Positions 1-10,355 of a stretch of 64,000 nt of DNA are shown here, piece by piece. Where the stretch lies: contig NZ_CP081496.1 of assembly GCF_019774615.1 (NCBI RefSeq), forward strand, positions 3,658,001 to 3,722,000. The letters run 5' to 3'. A program made the translations under genes and the position numbers. Below the pieces are notes generated by a model. That model did no database searches. It saw only the letters and a list, made by a program, of their open reading frames with translations, and was not told the origin of the DNA. The DNA is from Streptomyces sp. BHT-5-2. Its GTDB lineage: Bacteria > Actinomycetota > Actinomycetes > Streptomycetales > Streptomycetaceae. How positions within the stretch are numbered: position 1 is the stretch's first letter; the number at the start of each line of letters is the position of its first letter.

Positions 1-1
1 G

Positions 2-214
2 CCCAACACAGCCCGTCCCGCGGCACGGTGTGGGGCCGGGGAGGCTGACGCGCTGCTCCACGACCCACATCACGTCACCGCGGTCGGCCTGGCCGGTGTG
101 GCCCGAAAACGCCGGCAGCGCAGAGCCGGGCGGGCGTCGACCGCTGCCGCGCGGCGCAACGAGGCGCTCGGCAGGTTCCGGGCCGCTGCATGGGCCTCGC
201 TCGAAGGCCAGTAG
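2..214 (+). CDS. C-terminal fragment of an unidentified protein, cut by the window edge
   Basis: An open frame runs from the first bases to a TAG stop at 212-214. It uses mostly G or C in the third codon position, as a real Streptomyces gene would. The roughly 70 visible residues are rich in Arg and Ala and end in ASLEGQ. I do not recognise the family. The gene would start left of the window. From 215 to 620 I see no convincing gene, only the hairpin at 299-326. Confidence 0.3.
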   Translation, partial: PNTARPAARCGAGEADALLHDPHHVTAVGLAGVARKRRQRRAGRASTAAARRNEALGRFRAAAWASLEGQ

Positions 215-298
215 TGCACCGATCAGCCTCGCAGCGGCGACGGGCTTCGAGCAAGGATCGAGCCATCTGCGAACGGGGGGCGCAAGCGTTCCGGGGCG

Positions 299-326
299 CC
301 GGCCCGCCGTTGTCGCGGCGGGCCGG
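299..326. terminator. GC-rich hairpin, candidate terminator
   Basis: A perfect 11-bp inverted repeat (299-309 and 316-326) encloses a 6-base loop. It lies between the gene fragment ending at 214 and the gene starting at 621. No clear T tract follows, which is usual in Streptomyces. Confidence 0.35.
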
Positions 327-620
327 CCCGCACCAGCCGATGCACAGAGCCGAGGAGCGCACCGGAATGGACGACCTGGCCTCAACCACACTGTCGGCGG
401 CGGCCCTGGCGCGCACCGGCAGCGAGCCCGAACCACGACTGTTCGCGGCGCCGCGCAGCGCCTGGCGGCCCGTCGACGGCGTTGGAGTCTGCCGCGATCG
501 CTATGCACAGACCGTCATCGAGAGCTGACCGTTGGCGCGCACTGCCGAACGGTCGCTCTCCGCCGGCTACCCCCTCTTCCCCCATCCCTCCACACACCAC
601 CACGTCGGCGAAAGGCTGCC

Positions 621-1637
621 ATGACCACGACCACCACTCACCCGGACGGTTCCCGCCCCTTCATCTGGGCGGACGACTTCTCGGACGGCTTCCACACCGA
701 GGGCCCTGGGGCGCGATGGGCATATCTGCCCCTCGGGCCCGGTGTCGGCCACGACGGCGTGCCCAGCACCTCCGACCGCGGGCTGCGCGTCGTCCCCCGC
801 GGGACCAACCCGCGTACCGGCGAACCCGCGTTCACGCAGACCGTCGGGGCGCACGACCCCGCCGGGCTCCCGGGCACGCTGGACCACGTCAAGTGGCTGG
901 TCTACGCCAACCAGCAATCCTCCGCGGGGTTCCTGGGATTCGACACCGAGCCGGGGCACGAACTGGCCTGCGAGGCCCGGGTGTCGGGTGCCGTATACGG
1001 CACCGAGGACCACCCCTTCAAGGGAGCTGTGGTTGACCCCGAAGACGACCCCAGGCTGTCCATGGTCAGCCTGGCCGTCCAGGACCCGGAGACCGACGTG
1101 GCCTTCGAGTTCGCGCTCACCAACCGGTCGGTCTACGCCTTCTACGAGCGCCTGCCCAACGCCCGTGCGCAGCTCGGCAGGTACGCGTCCTTCCTGCACG
1201 CCGTCCCGGTCGCCCGCCGCACTCCGGGCAAGGAGCACAGCGTCAGGATCTCCTACGACCGCTCGGCCGGCCTGGCCCGGTGGTTCCTGGACGGCCGGGA
1301 GGTCCTCCGCGTCGACCGGGTCGGCCACCGTCTGCCGTCGCGCCGCCATCTCGTGGCCGATCACGGGGGGACGGAGGAGCGCGTCACCCCCCGACAACTC
1401 GCCTGCGGTATAGGGATGTTCAACATTCTGGATGGTGCGCTGCCCGGCAGCTCCGGCCCGGGTCTGGTCCGGCTGAGCGGTGCACCGGACTTCTACTTCG
1501 CCCCGGTGACCGGCGAGCCCGACCCGTTGGCCTTCGTGGACGACGCGAGCCTGGAGTCCCACCGGCTGTTCGGACAGGGTGCCGAGCTGCGGGTGGGCGA
1601 GTTCGCGGTGTCGATCAAACGCACCGGAATGAGCTGA
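621..1637 (+). CDS. DUF6081-like protein of unknown function
   Basis: This encodes 338 residues. I chose ATG 621 because a GAAAGG ribosome site lies just upstream, and the open frame before it is low-complexity and Arg/Pro-rich. The protein has no signal peptide or membrane segment. It opens with an FIWADDFSDGFH-type segment and has many aromatic and Gly-rich beta-strand stretches, such as WFLDGREVLRVDRVG, reminiscent of a concanavalin-like jelly-roll fold. It resembles a family I recall as DUF6081, common in actinomycetes and often beside oxidoreductase genes, as here. Its activity is unknown. The DUF assignment is from memory of the pattern and is moderately secure. Confidence 0.6.
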   Translation: MTTTTTHPDGSRPFIWADDFSDGFHTEGPGARWAYLPLGPGVGHDGVPSTSDRGLRVVPRGTNPRTGEPAFTQTVGAHDPAGLPGTLDHVKWLVYANQQSSAGFLGFDTEPGHELACEARVSGAVYGTEDHPFKGAVVDPEDDPRLSMVSLAVQDPETDVAFEFALTNRSVYAFYERLPNARAQLGRYASFLHAVPVARRTPGKEHSVRISYDRSAGLARWFLDGREVLRVDRVGHRLPSRRHLVADHGGTEERVTPRQLACGIGMFNILDGALPGSSGPGLVRLSGAPDFYFAPVTGEPDPLAFVDDASLESHRLFGQGAELRVGEFAVSIKRTGMS

Positions 1638-1699
1638 AGCCATGTCGCAGCCCACCCCCGGTGCGCCGGCCGACGCCGGTGCGTTCGTCGCGCAGGCGG

Positions 1700-1783
1700 A
1701 CCGGTGGGCCGAGCGTCACCGTCGACGCCGTCTGCCCCGGCTTCGTGGAGACCCCGACGGCCGAACGGGTACGGGAGCGCTGA
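1700..1783 (+). pseudogene. Remnant of a short-chain dehydrogenase C-terminus
   Basis: One frame ending at TGA 1781-1783 encodes VTVDAVCPGFVETPTAERV, the conserved segment after the catalytic YxxxK of SDR enzymes (compare ITVNAVCPGxVxT). No Rossmann motif, catalytic Tyr or start is present upstream. It is probably a relic, possibly of a duplicate of the intact SDR that starts 180 bases downstream. Confidence 0.45.
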
Positions 1784-1963
1784 GCAGCGACCGGGCCGGA
1801 GCGGTGACGGCCCAGGCCCTCAACGTCAGTGGCGGTCCGGGCAGTTACCAGCCGCACCCGGAACCTGGGCCGACGGCGTATGAGACCCACGACAGACCGA
1901 CCACCGACCGGGCGAAGCCACCCAACACGACCACCGAACACCACCAAGGACAGAAGGAGCAGC

Positions 1964-2731
1964 ATGACCGACGGACGGCACCGCGGCGAGACGGCACTGG
2001 TAACGGGAGCCAACAAGGGAATCGGCCGGCAGATCGCCCGCCGCCTGGCCGCGGAGGGGATGACCGTCTATCTCGGCGCCCGTGACGAGGGCCGCGGTCG
2101 CGAGGCGGAGCGCGCACTGGCCGACGAGGGACTGGACGTCCGCTTCGTCCAGCTGGACGTGACCGTACAGGCGCAGATCGACGCCACGGTCAAGCGGATC
2201 GAGGCGGAGCGCAACCGGCTGGACGTCCTGGTCAACAACGCGGGCGTGGTGGTGGAATGGGGCGTGGAGGTGCCGGAGGTCACCGCCGAGCACATGCGGG
2301 CGGCCTTCGACATCAATGTCTTCGGCACCGTCGCGGTGACCCAGGCGTGCCTGCCGCTGCTGCGCCGCTCACCCGCCGGCCGGGTGGTCAACATGTCCAG
2401 CCCACTGGGCTCGCTGACCTTCCTCAGCGACCCGGACCATCCCATCTCCACCCGCGGGCTGCTGCCGTACAGCTCCTCCAAGGCGGCGCTCAACGCCATC
2501 ACGCTGGTGTACGCCAACGCACTGCGCGAGGCGGGTATCCGCGTGAACGCGGCCAACCCTGGACTGGTCGCCACCAGCCTCAACGACCGCTCCCCCTTCA
2601 GTCGCGGAACCCGCACCCCCGAGGAGGGCGCCGAAGTCCCGGTGCGGCTCGCGCTCATGGGCCCGGAGGGCCCGACCGGAGACTTCCGCGGCAGCATGGA
2701 CGGCTCGGTGGAGGAGTCAGTCCCCTGGTAG
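1964..2731 (+). CDS. Short-chain dehydrogenase/reductase (SDR), NAD(P)-dependent
   Basis: This 255-residue classical SDR starts at ATG 1964, preceded by AAGGAG at 1953-1958. The cofactor motif TGANKGIGR is at the N-terminus, followed by NNAG, the catalytic Ser in MSSPLGS and the YSSSKAA active site (YxxxK). Length and motif order are typical. The acceptor loop resembles the carbonyl-reductase-like plant/actinomycete SDR group, but the substrate cannot be read from sequence. It stands alone between the DUF6081-like gene and a terminator shared with the peptide transporter operon. Confidence 0.88.
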   Translation: MTDGRHRGETALVTGANKGIGRQIARRLAAEGMTVYLGARDEGRGREAERALADEGLDVRFVQLDVTVQAQIDATVKRIEAERNRLDVLVNNAGVVVEWGVEVPEVTAEHMRAAFDINVFGTVAVTQACLPLLRRSPAGRVVNMSSPLGSLTFLSDPDHPISTRGLLPYSSSKAALNAITLVYANALREAGIRVNAANPGLVATSLNDRSPFSRGTRTPEEGAEVPVRLALMGPEGPTGDFRGSMDGSVEESVPW

Positions 2732-2830
2732 CGGCTCCGAGACCGCTGCCCCGCCGCGCCGCCATGCCCCCTGGAGCCAGCCCTGCCTGACACCGCGGCA
2801 GGGCAGACGATCAGTTGGTGGGACAAGGGT

Positions 2831-2870
2831 GGTTGCGCCCGGCTCCACCGTCCGTGAGCCGGGCACAACC
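2831..2870. terminator. Bidirectional terminator between SDR and ABC transporter operon
   Basis: Arms 2831-2845 and 2856-2870 pair over 15 bases with one G-U type mismatch and a 10-base loop. The hairpin lies between the convergent ends of the SDR gene (2731) and the transporter operon (2884), so it probably serves both. Confidence 0.6.
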
Positions 2871-2883
2871 GCGTTCGGGCCGT

Positions 2884-4900
<2,017 letters not shown>

Positions 4901-4901
<1 letters not shown>

Positions 4902-5887
4902 CAGTACCTCACTCGCGGGTCCACGACGGCGTACAGCAGGTCGACGGCCAGGTTGGCGAGGACGATGAAGGTGGCCGCCAGCAGGGTCACTCCGAGGATC
5001 ACCGGCTGGTCGCCGCTGGAGAGCGCACCGTAGAAGAGCCGTCCGATGCCGGGGAGCCCGAAGAGGGACTCGGTGATCACCGCGCCGGCGAGGAGCCCGC
5101 CCAGGTCCATGCCGAAGAGGGTGAGGATGGGGGTCATGCCGGCTCGTAGGCCGTGTTTGACCACGACGGTCCGGTACGGCAGGCCCTTGGCGCGGGCGGT
5201 GCGGATGTAGGGCTCCGCCATTGTCTCGATCATCGAACTGCGGCTCTGCCGTGCGTACATCGCCGCGTACAGGACGGCCAGGGCCAACCAGGGCAGTATC
5301 AGGTTCGACGCCCAGTGCAGCGGGTCGTCGCCGAAGGGCACATAACTCGGGTAGGGCAGCAGGCCGGCGAGCCGGATCACCCCGTAGATCAGCATCATCG
5401 AGGTGAAGTAGACCGGCAGCGAGGCGGCGGCAACGGAACCGACCATGAGCGCGCGATCGGTGAGGGTGTCCTTGCGCAGGGCCGCGACGACCCCTGCGGA
5501 CAGTCCGAGGACGAGCCAGATCACTGCGGCGCCGAAAGCCAGTGAGGCGGAGACCGGCAGACGGTCCATCATGAGGTCCCAGACGCCCTCGCTGTTCTCG
5601 TAGGAGTAGCCCAGGCAGGGGAAGTTGCAGTGCAGCGTGTACTGGCCGCTGCCCATGGTGCGGCCGGTGAAGATGCCGGTGACGAAGTCGGTGAACTGTC
5701 GCCACAGCGGCTGGTCGAGACCCATGTGCGCACGGATCGCCGCCAGTCGTTCGGTGCTGCACGACTTGCCGCAGGCGGCGGCCGCCGGGTCGGACGGCAG
5801 GACGTAGAAGATGACGAAGGTGATGGCGGCGACGGCGATCAGGACGCCGATGACACTGAGCAGCCGGCGCCCGGCGTAGTAGATCAT
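4901..5887 (-). CDS. Peptide ABC transporter permease (DppB type)
   Basis: This 328-residue integral membrane protein has an N-terminal transmembrane segment (VIGVLIAVAAITFVIFYVL) and a long external loop with Cys pairs. The BPD_transp_1 core follows, with several further helices. The EAA-like cytoplasmic motif is RTARAKGLPYRTVVVKHGL. It forms the channel with the DppC-type permease. The stop and the start of the following ATPase gene overlap. Length and order are typical for dipeptide/oligopeptide importers. Confidence 0.92.
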
Positions 5888-6810
5888 GTGCGGCTTCCCC
5901 TCGGGTCCAGGACGTCCCGCAGCGCGTCGCCGAGCAGCGTGAACGCGAGCACGGTGAGGAAGAGGCAGCTGCTGGGGATGACGAAGTACAGGGGATCGGT
6001 GTCGTAGAAGGCGACGCTCTCGGCGATCATCTGGCCCCAGGAGGGAGTGGGCGGGCGGACGCCGACGCCCAGATAGCTCAGCGCCGCCTCGGTGGCGATC
6101 ATCCCCGGGATGATCAGGGTGGTGTAGGCGATGACCGGTCCGGCGACGCCCGGGAGGACATCGCGGGTGAGGATCCGCCAGGGGCCGGAACCTCCGACGC
6201 GGGCGGCGTCGACGTACTCGCGGTGCTTGAGCGAGAGCGTCTGGCCGCGTACCACACGGGCGATGCCGGGCCAGCCGAAGAGCCCGATCACGGCGGTCAT
6301 CAGCACGATCCGGTTGACGTCCCGGGCCACCGACATCATCGCGATCATGAAGATGAGGGACGGGAAGGACATGGTGAGGTCCATCAGCCGGGAGAGCACC
6401 GCGTCGGTGCGGCCGCCGAAGTAGCCGGCCGCGATACCGGCCGCCGTGCCGGCGACGACGACGATCGCGGTGGCGGTGAAGGCGATGAGCAGGGAGACCT
6501 GGGCGCCGTGCACGACCCGGGCGAACAGGTCGCGGCCGGTGACGGGTTCGACCCCGAGCCAGTGGTCGGCGGAGATTCCGCCGAGCGGGCCGATGGGCTG
6601 CCCGCCCAGGTAGGGGTCGACCACGGTCCTGTCGAACGCCTCGGGTGACCAGCCGCCCAGCGTGCTCAGCAGCGGGGCGGCCACCGCCATGATCGCGAAG
6701 AGTGCGATCACGACGAGGGAGGTCTTCACGGAGGCACGCCGGCGCAGCTGTTGCCAGGCACGCTGCCAGGGGCCGCTGCCCGCCGGGGCGACGGTGGAGG
6801 TGATGGCCAT
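5884..6810 (-). CDS. Peptide ABC transporter permease (DppC type)
   Basis: This is 308 residues from ATG 6810, with a purine-rich ribosome site (GGAGG) just upstream. In-frame sequence upstream of the ATG is antisense-like and was discarded. It has an N-terminal membrane helix near residues 30-50, then the core permease helices with the EAA loop (REYVDAARVGGSG). The C-terminus ends DALRDVLDPRGSRT, the typical DppC ending. It overlaps the DppB-type start by 4 bases. Confidence 0.92.
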   Translation of the reverse strand: MAITSTVAPAGSGPWQRAWQQLRRRASVKTSLVVIALFAIMAVAAPLLSTLGGWSPEAFDRTVVDPYLGGQPIGPLGGISADHWLGVEPVTGRDLFARVVHGAQVSLLIAFTATAIVVVAGTAAGIAAGYFGGRTDAVLSRLMDLTMSFPSLIFMIAMMSVARDVNRIVLMTAVIGLFGWPGIARVVRGQTLSLKHREYVDAARVGGSGPWRILTRDVLPGVAGPVIAYTTLIIPGMIATEAALSYLGVGVRPPTPSWGQMIAESVAFYDTDPLYFVIPSSCLFLTVLAFTLLGDALRDVLDPRGSRT

Positions 6811-6824
6811 GACGGGGGCCTCCT

Positions 6825-8567
6825 TCAGCCTTCGCTCTTGGCGGGGTCCTTGAGGCCGACCGAGGCGTAGTCGAGCTGGCCCCCGAAGGAGGTCTGCCCG
6901 TACGCGCCCGCGACGTTGGTCCCCACCACCAATGGCCAGCGCCGCACCAGGACGGGCACTGCCGGGGCCTTGGCGAGGATCTCGCCGTCCAGCTTCCGCC
7001 AGGCCGCGGTCGCCTTCCTGGCGTCGGTCATGGCGGCGATCTCGTCCATCCGCCGCATGGTCGGAGCGTCGCGGAAGAGGGAGTGGTTGCCCGAGTTGCC
7101 CTTGTCCTTGATGTAGCGGCCGTCGAAGACGAAGGGCAGGAAGGTGGAGCCGGACGGGTAATCGGGACACCAGCCGGTGTAGACCATGTCGGTGCGGTGG
7201 GCGGTGTCGCCGATGGTGGCGTAGAACGCGGACGGGTCGACCGTCTCTATGGTGACCTTGATGCCGGCCTTGGCGAGCGCTTCCTGGACGGCCTCGGCCC
7301 GCCCCTTGTCACCGTTGGACACCGTCATCTTGGTGGCGAAACCGTTCGCCTTGCCGGCTTCCTTCAGCAACTGCCTGGCCTTGGCCGCGTCCCCGGTGGT
7401 GGGGATCTTCAGGGTGTCGGGCTGTTTGCCGCCGAAGAGCGCGGCGGGCATGTATGCGGTGGACGCGTCGTTGAAGGCGGGGCCGCCGGAGGCGGTGACC
7501 ACGGCGTCCTCGTCGAGGGCGTACTGCACGGCCTGACGGACCTTCGTATCGTTGAACGGGGCCCGCCCGGTGTGCATCTGCACCATGTCGGTGCAGTTGG
7601 TCGACTCGGCCAGCAGCCGCTCACGGACGTCGGCTCTGGGCAGGACCTTGCCCGCGCTCTCCGGTCGGAGCGCGAACCACGGCACGGTGGAGGCGTCCGC
7701 GCCCTGGCTGGCGACCATCCGGTCGTCGATCTGGTTGGCTCTGAGCCCCATGACCATGACCAGCTTGTCCGGGTACGCCTTGCGTATCGGGTCCGTCCCG
7801 GGATCCCAGTGGGGGTTGCGGACCAGGACCAGCTTCTTGTTGCGCTGGTACGTCTCGATCTTGTACGGGCCGGAGGAGAACGGCCGGTTGTCGTAGCGGG
7901 GCCCGGTGTCCTGTGCCTTGGGGACCGGGGCGAAGGTGGGCATCACCGTCGCGTTGGGGAACTCGGCGAAGGGCCTGCGCAGTTCGAAGACGATGGTCCT
8001 GTCGTCCGGCGTCTTGACGGAGTCCAGGTGCTTGCCGTTGGCCGGGCCCTGATAGCCCTCGGCGTCCTTGAGGTAACGGGCCGCGTAGTCGGCGCCGCCG
8101 GGCAGGTCCGGGGAGAAGGACCGTTCCACGTTGTACTTGACGTCCTGGGCGGTGACCGGTGTCCCGTCCTCGTACTTGATCCCTGCTCTGAGGTGGAAGG
8201 TCCACGTCTTGGCGCCGTCGGAGGACGTGCCGAGGTCGGTCGCGAGGTCGGGGACCAGCTCGCTGCCGGCGGTCCCCGGGGCCGACTTGTACGAAACCAG
8301 GGTGCGGTAGAGCAGCCGGGTCCCGAAGTCCATCTCGCTGACCACCCAGTTGCGGGCCGGGTCGAGGTGGGCGAAGTCCTGGTCGGACAGGATGGTGAGG
8401 GTTCCGCCCTTCTGCGGTGTCCCGCCAACCACCCGTCCGTTGTTGGCGGTTGCGAGGTTCTTTCCGTGGGCTCCGTCCGTCCGCCGGCCGCCGGAGCAGC
8501 CGGCCGTGCCGAGGACGAGGGTCGCCGTCAGTGCGCTGGACAGGGCGGTGGAAGTGCGCTTGTTCAT
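6825..8567 (-). CDS. Peptide ABC transporter substrate-binding lipoprotein (family 5 solute-binding)
   Basis: This is 580 residues. The first 25 form a lipoprotein signal with lipobox LGTAGC. The rest is an SBP_bac_5 fold (KYEDGTPVTAQDVKYNVERS and a long two-lobe body). It would capture peptides outside the membrane and hand them to the permeases encoded next. It is the first gene of the importer operon and is divergent from the hydroxyproline dehydrogenase genes. The operator-like palindrome at 8634-8645 lies about 70 bases upstream, so the importer is probably co-regulated with catabolism. Peptide specificity is inferred from context: hydroxyproline- or proline-rich peptides. Confidence 0.92.
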   Translation of the reverse strand: MNKRTSTALSSALTATLVLGTAGCSGGRRTDGAHGKNLATANNGRVVGGTPQKGGTLTILSDQDFAHLDPARNWVVSEMDFGTRLLYRTLVSYKSAPGTAGSELVPDLATDLGTSSDGAKTWTFHLRAGIKYEDGTPVTAQDVKYNVERSFSPDLPGGADYAARYLKDAEGYQGPANGKHLDSVKTPDDRTIVFELRRPFAEFPNATVMPTFAPVPKAQDTGPRYDNRPFSSGPYKIETYQRNKKLVLVRNPHWDPGTDPIRKAYPDKLVMVMGLRANQIDDRMVASQGADASTVPWFALRPESAGKVLPRADVRERLLAESTNCTDMVQMHTGRAPFNDTKVRQAVQYALDEDAVVTASGGPAFNDASTAYMPAALFGGKQPDTLKIPTTGDAAKARQLLKEAGKANGFATKMTVSNGDKGRAEAVQEALAKAGIKVTIETVDPSAFYATIGDTAHRTDMVYTGWCPDYPSGSTFLPFVFDGRYIKDKGNSGNHSLFRDAPTMRRMDEIAAMTDARKATAAWRKLDGEILAKAPAVPVLVRRWPLVVGTNVAGAYGQTSFGGQLDYASVGLKDPAKSEG

Positions 8568-8633
8568 GGGTGGTCACTCCGAAAGCGATCGGACAGCCAG
8601 AGCTGGCTGGAGTGTGACCGGTAACATAGTAAT

Positions 8634-8645
8634 GTGAAATTGCAC
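8634..8645 (-). promoter_or_regulatory. Candidate operator in the importer promoter
   Basis: GTGAAATTGCAC is a perfect palindrome of form GTGNAATTNCAC. It lies upstream of the lipoprotein gene, next to a possible -10 (TACTAT on the minus strand, about 8624-8629). Related 12-mers with 1-3 differences occur at 8827, 8834, 11922, 15302 and 16183, all between or at the ends of genes of the same island. Binding by the GntR-type regulator encoded at 15344 is my inference. Confidence 0.5.
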
Positions 8646-8814
8646 TGACAAGGTGTCGGCGACCTCTTCAGCTCGCCCACACCCGAGGACCCGCCATCAC
8701 GAGCGACCGCAAAGCCGCCGGAACCAGCGCGACTTCCGGTATCAGCAGGGCGCGTCACGACCTCTCGAACCCGACGGAACTCGCCGCCGTCCGACGGCAA
8801 TTGACCGCGGACCC

Positions 8815-8850
8815 TTGGCATCGACAGTGCAATGTGAAATATTACTGATG
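8815..8850 (+). promoter_or_regulatory. Candidate leaderless promoter with overlapping operator half-sites
   Basis: TTGGCA (8815-8820), 17 bases, then AATATT (8838-8843) would place the transcript start at about 8850, exactly the GTG start codon of the oxidase gene. There is no ribosome-binding site in front of that codon, which fits a leaderless mRNA. Two overlapping copies of the island's motif lie inside: 8827-8838 in reverse orientation and 8834-8845 forward. A bound repressor would block RNA polymerase. Confidence 0.45.
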
Positions 8851-10004
8851 TGCTGACAAGGAACTCCGCAGACGTCGTCGTCGTCGGGGCGGGCGTGGTC
8901 GGCGCGGCCTGCGCCTACTACGCCGCCCGGTCCGGTCTCCGTGTCGTCGTAGTGGACCGCGGCCCCGTGGCGGGCGGTACGACGGGGGCGGGCGAGGGCA
9001 ACCTCCTGGTGTCCGACAAGGAACCGGGCCCCGAACTCGAACTGGCCAGCCACTCCGGCGAGTTGTGGCGGAAGCTGTCCGAAGAACTCCCGCCGGACAT
9101 CGAGTACGAACCCAAGGGCGGGCTGGTCGTCGCCTCCGACGAGGCGGGGATGGCCGCGCTGCGCGACTTCGCGTCCGGGCAGCGCGGGGCAGGTGTCACG
9201 GCGGAGGAGGTCCCGGCCGACCGCCTGCGCGACCTGGAACCGCATCTTGCCGCCGGACTGGCGGGTGGCTTCCACTATCCCCAGGACGCGCAGGTCATGC
9301 CGGCGCTCGCCGCCGCGCACCTGCTGCGCGCGGGTGGCGAGCGGGTCCGGCTGCGCCTCGGCGAGGAGGTCACGGACCTGCTCACCGGGGCGAGTGGCGA
9401 GATCCGGGGAGTGCGGACGGCGTTCGGGGAACTCCACGCCCCCCACGTGGTGAACGCCGCCGGGACCTGGGGCGGAGAGATCGCCCGCCTGGCGCGCGTC
9501 ACGCTTCCCGTCCGGCCCCGCCGGGGCTTCGTCCTGGTCACCGAGCCGCTGCCGCGCGTCGTGCGCCGCAAGGTGTACGCGGCCGACTACGTCGCCGACG
9601 TGGCCAGTGGCTCCGCGGCGCTGCAGACTTCGGCGGTGGTCGAGGGCACGCCGGCGGGACCGGTCCTGATCGGCGCCAGCCGGGAACGGGTCGGCTACGA
9701 CCGCACGCTCTCGCCCGAGGCACTGCGACGCCTGGCCGCCCAGGCCACCGCCCTGTTCCCGGTCCTGGCCGGGATCCGGGCGATGCGCACGTACGTCGGC
9801 TTCCGTCCGTACCTGCCGGACCACCTGCCCGCCATCGGCCCCGATCCGCGCGTCCCCGGCCTGCTGCACGCCTGCGGCCACGAGGGCGCGGGGATCGGGC
9901 TGGCCCCCGCCACCGGGCTGGCCGTCGCACGGTCGCTGACCGGTGGCGAACCACCGCTCGACATCACCCCCTTCAGGCCGGAGCGCTTCTCTCCGGAAGC
10001 CTGA
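8850..10004 (+). CDS. FAD-dependent amino acid oxidase/dehydrogenase, probable D-hydroxyproline dehydrogenase subunit
   Basis: This is 384 residues, DAO family. The N-terminal FAD motif VVVVGAGVVGAACAYYAARSG is followed by a GGTTGAGEGN loop. The C-terminal flavin-contact segment is HACGHEGAGIGLAPATG. It starts at GTG 8850 without a ribosome site (see promoter). The next two genes encode a small [2Fe-2S] protein and an FAD/NAD-type protein with a [2Fe-2S] domain. This three-gene set matches the heteromeric D-hydroxyproline dehydrogenase of Pseudomonas (LhpBEF type), which oxidises cis-4-hydroxy-D-proline. A sarcosine- or D-proline-oxidising role is the main alternative, but the flanking epimerase and deaminase favour hydroxyproline. 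Confidence 0.82.
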   Translation: MLTRNSADVVVVGAGVVGAACAYYAARSGLRVVVVDRGPVAGGTTGAGEGNLLVSDKEPGPELELASHSGELWRKLSEELPPDIEYEPKGGLVVASDEAGMAALRDFASGQRGAGVTAEEVPADRLRDLEPHLAAGLAGGFHYPQDAQVMPALAAAHLLRAGGERVRLRLGEEVTDLLTGASGEIRGVRTAFGELHAPHVVNAAGTWGGEIARLARVTLPVRPRRGFVLVTEPLPRVVRRKVYAADYVADVASGSAALQTSAVVEGTPAGPVLIGASRERVGYDRTLSPEALRRLAAQATALFPVLAGIRAMRTYVGFRPYLPDHLPAIGPDPRVPGLLHACGHEGAGIGLAPATGLAVARSLTGGEPPLDITPFRPERFSPEA

Positions 10005-10040
10005 AACCCGTCTGTCCGATGAGTCATGAGAGGAGGAGCC

Positions 10041-10355
10041 ATGGCCCGTACCCCCGCCGAACTGGTCGGCGCTCAGCCCGGTCCGCCCTTCCGGATCACC
10101 TTCGACGGCCGTGCCGTGACCGCTCTGCCCGGCCAGTCCGTCGCCGCCGCTCTGTGGGGAGCCGGGATCCTGGCCTGGCGTACCACACGAGTCGGCGGAC
10201 GCCCGCGGGGCGCGTTCTGCGGCATCGGCCAGTGCTACGACTGCCTCGCCACCATCAACGGAGAGCCCAACCGGCGGGCCTGCCTGGTTCCGGCCCGGCC
10301 CGGCGACACCATCACCACTCAGGAAGGACACGGCCGTGCCGCTCTCGGCGTCTGA
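10041..10355 (+). CDS. Small [2Fe-2S]-binding subunit of the hydroxyproline dehydrogenase complex
   Basis: This is 104 residues from ATG 10041, chosen over an ATG 15 bases upstream because AGGAGGAG at 10031-10038 is ideally spaced. Ferredoxin-type cysteines are C60, C65, C68 (FCGIGQCYDC) and C81. The N-terminus has a beta-strand pair around PFRITFDGRAV, as in SoxA N-domain-like proteins. It should relay electrons within the complex formed with the products on either side. Its 3' end overlaps the next gene by 20 bases, so translation is probably coupled. Confidence 0.85.
   Translation: MARTPAELVGAQPGPPFRITFDGRAVTALPGQSVAAALWGAGILAWRTTRVGGRPRGAFCGIGQCYDCLATINGEPNRRACLVPARPGDTITTQEGHGRAALGV

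Noticed and set aside
30..620. N-terminal extension of the DUF6081-like gene
   Set aside because: The upstream 197 codons are low-complexity Arg/Pro/Ala and cross a hairpin. ATG 621 has a ribosome site.
7083..8624. A 513-codon plus-strand frame opposite the peptide-binding lipoprotein
   Set aside because: Antisense shadow, Gly/Val-rich without known motifs. It would also run across the importer promoter.
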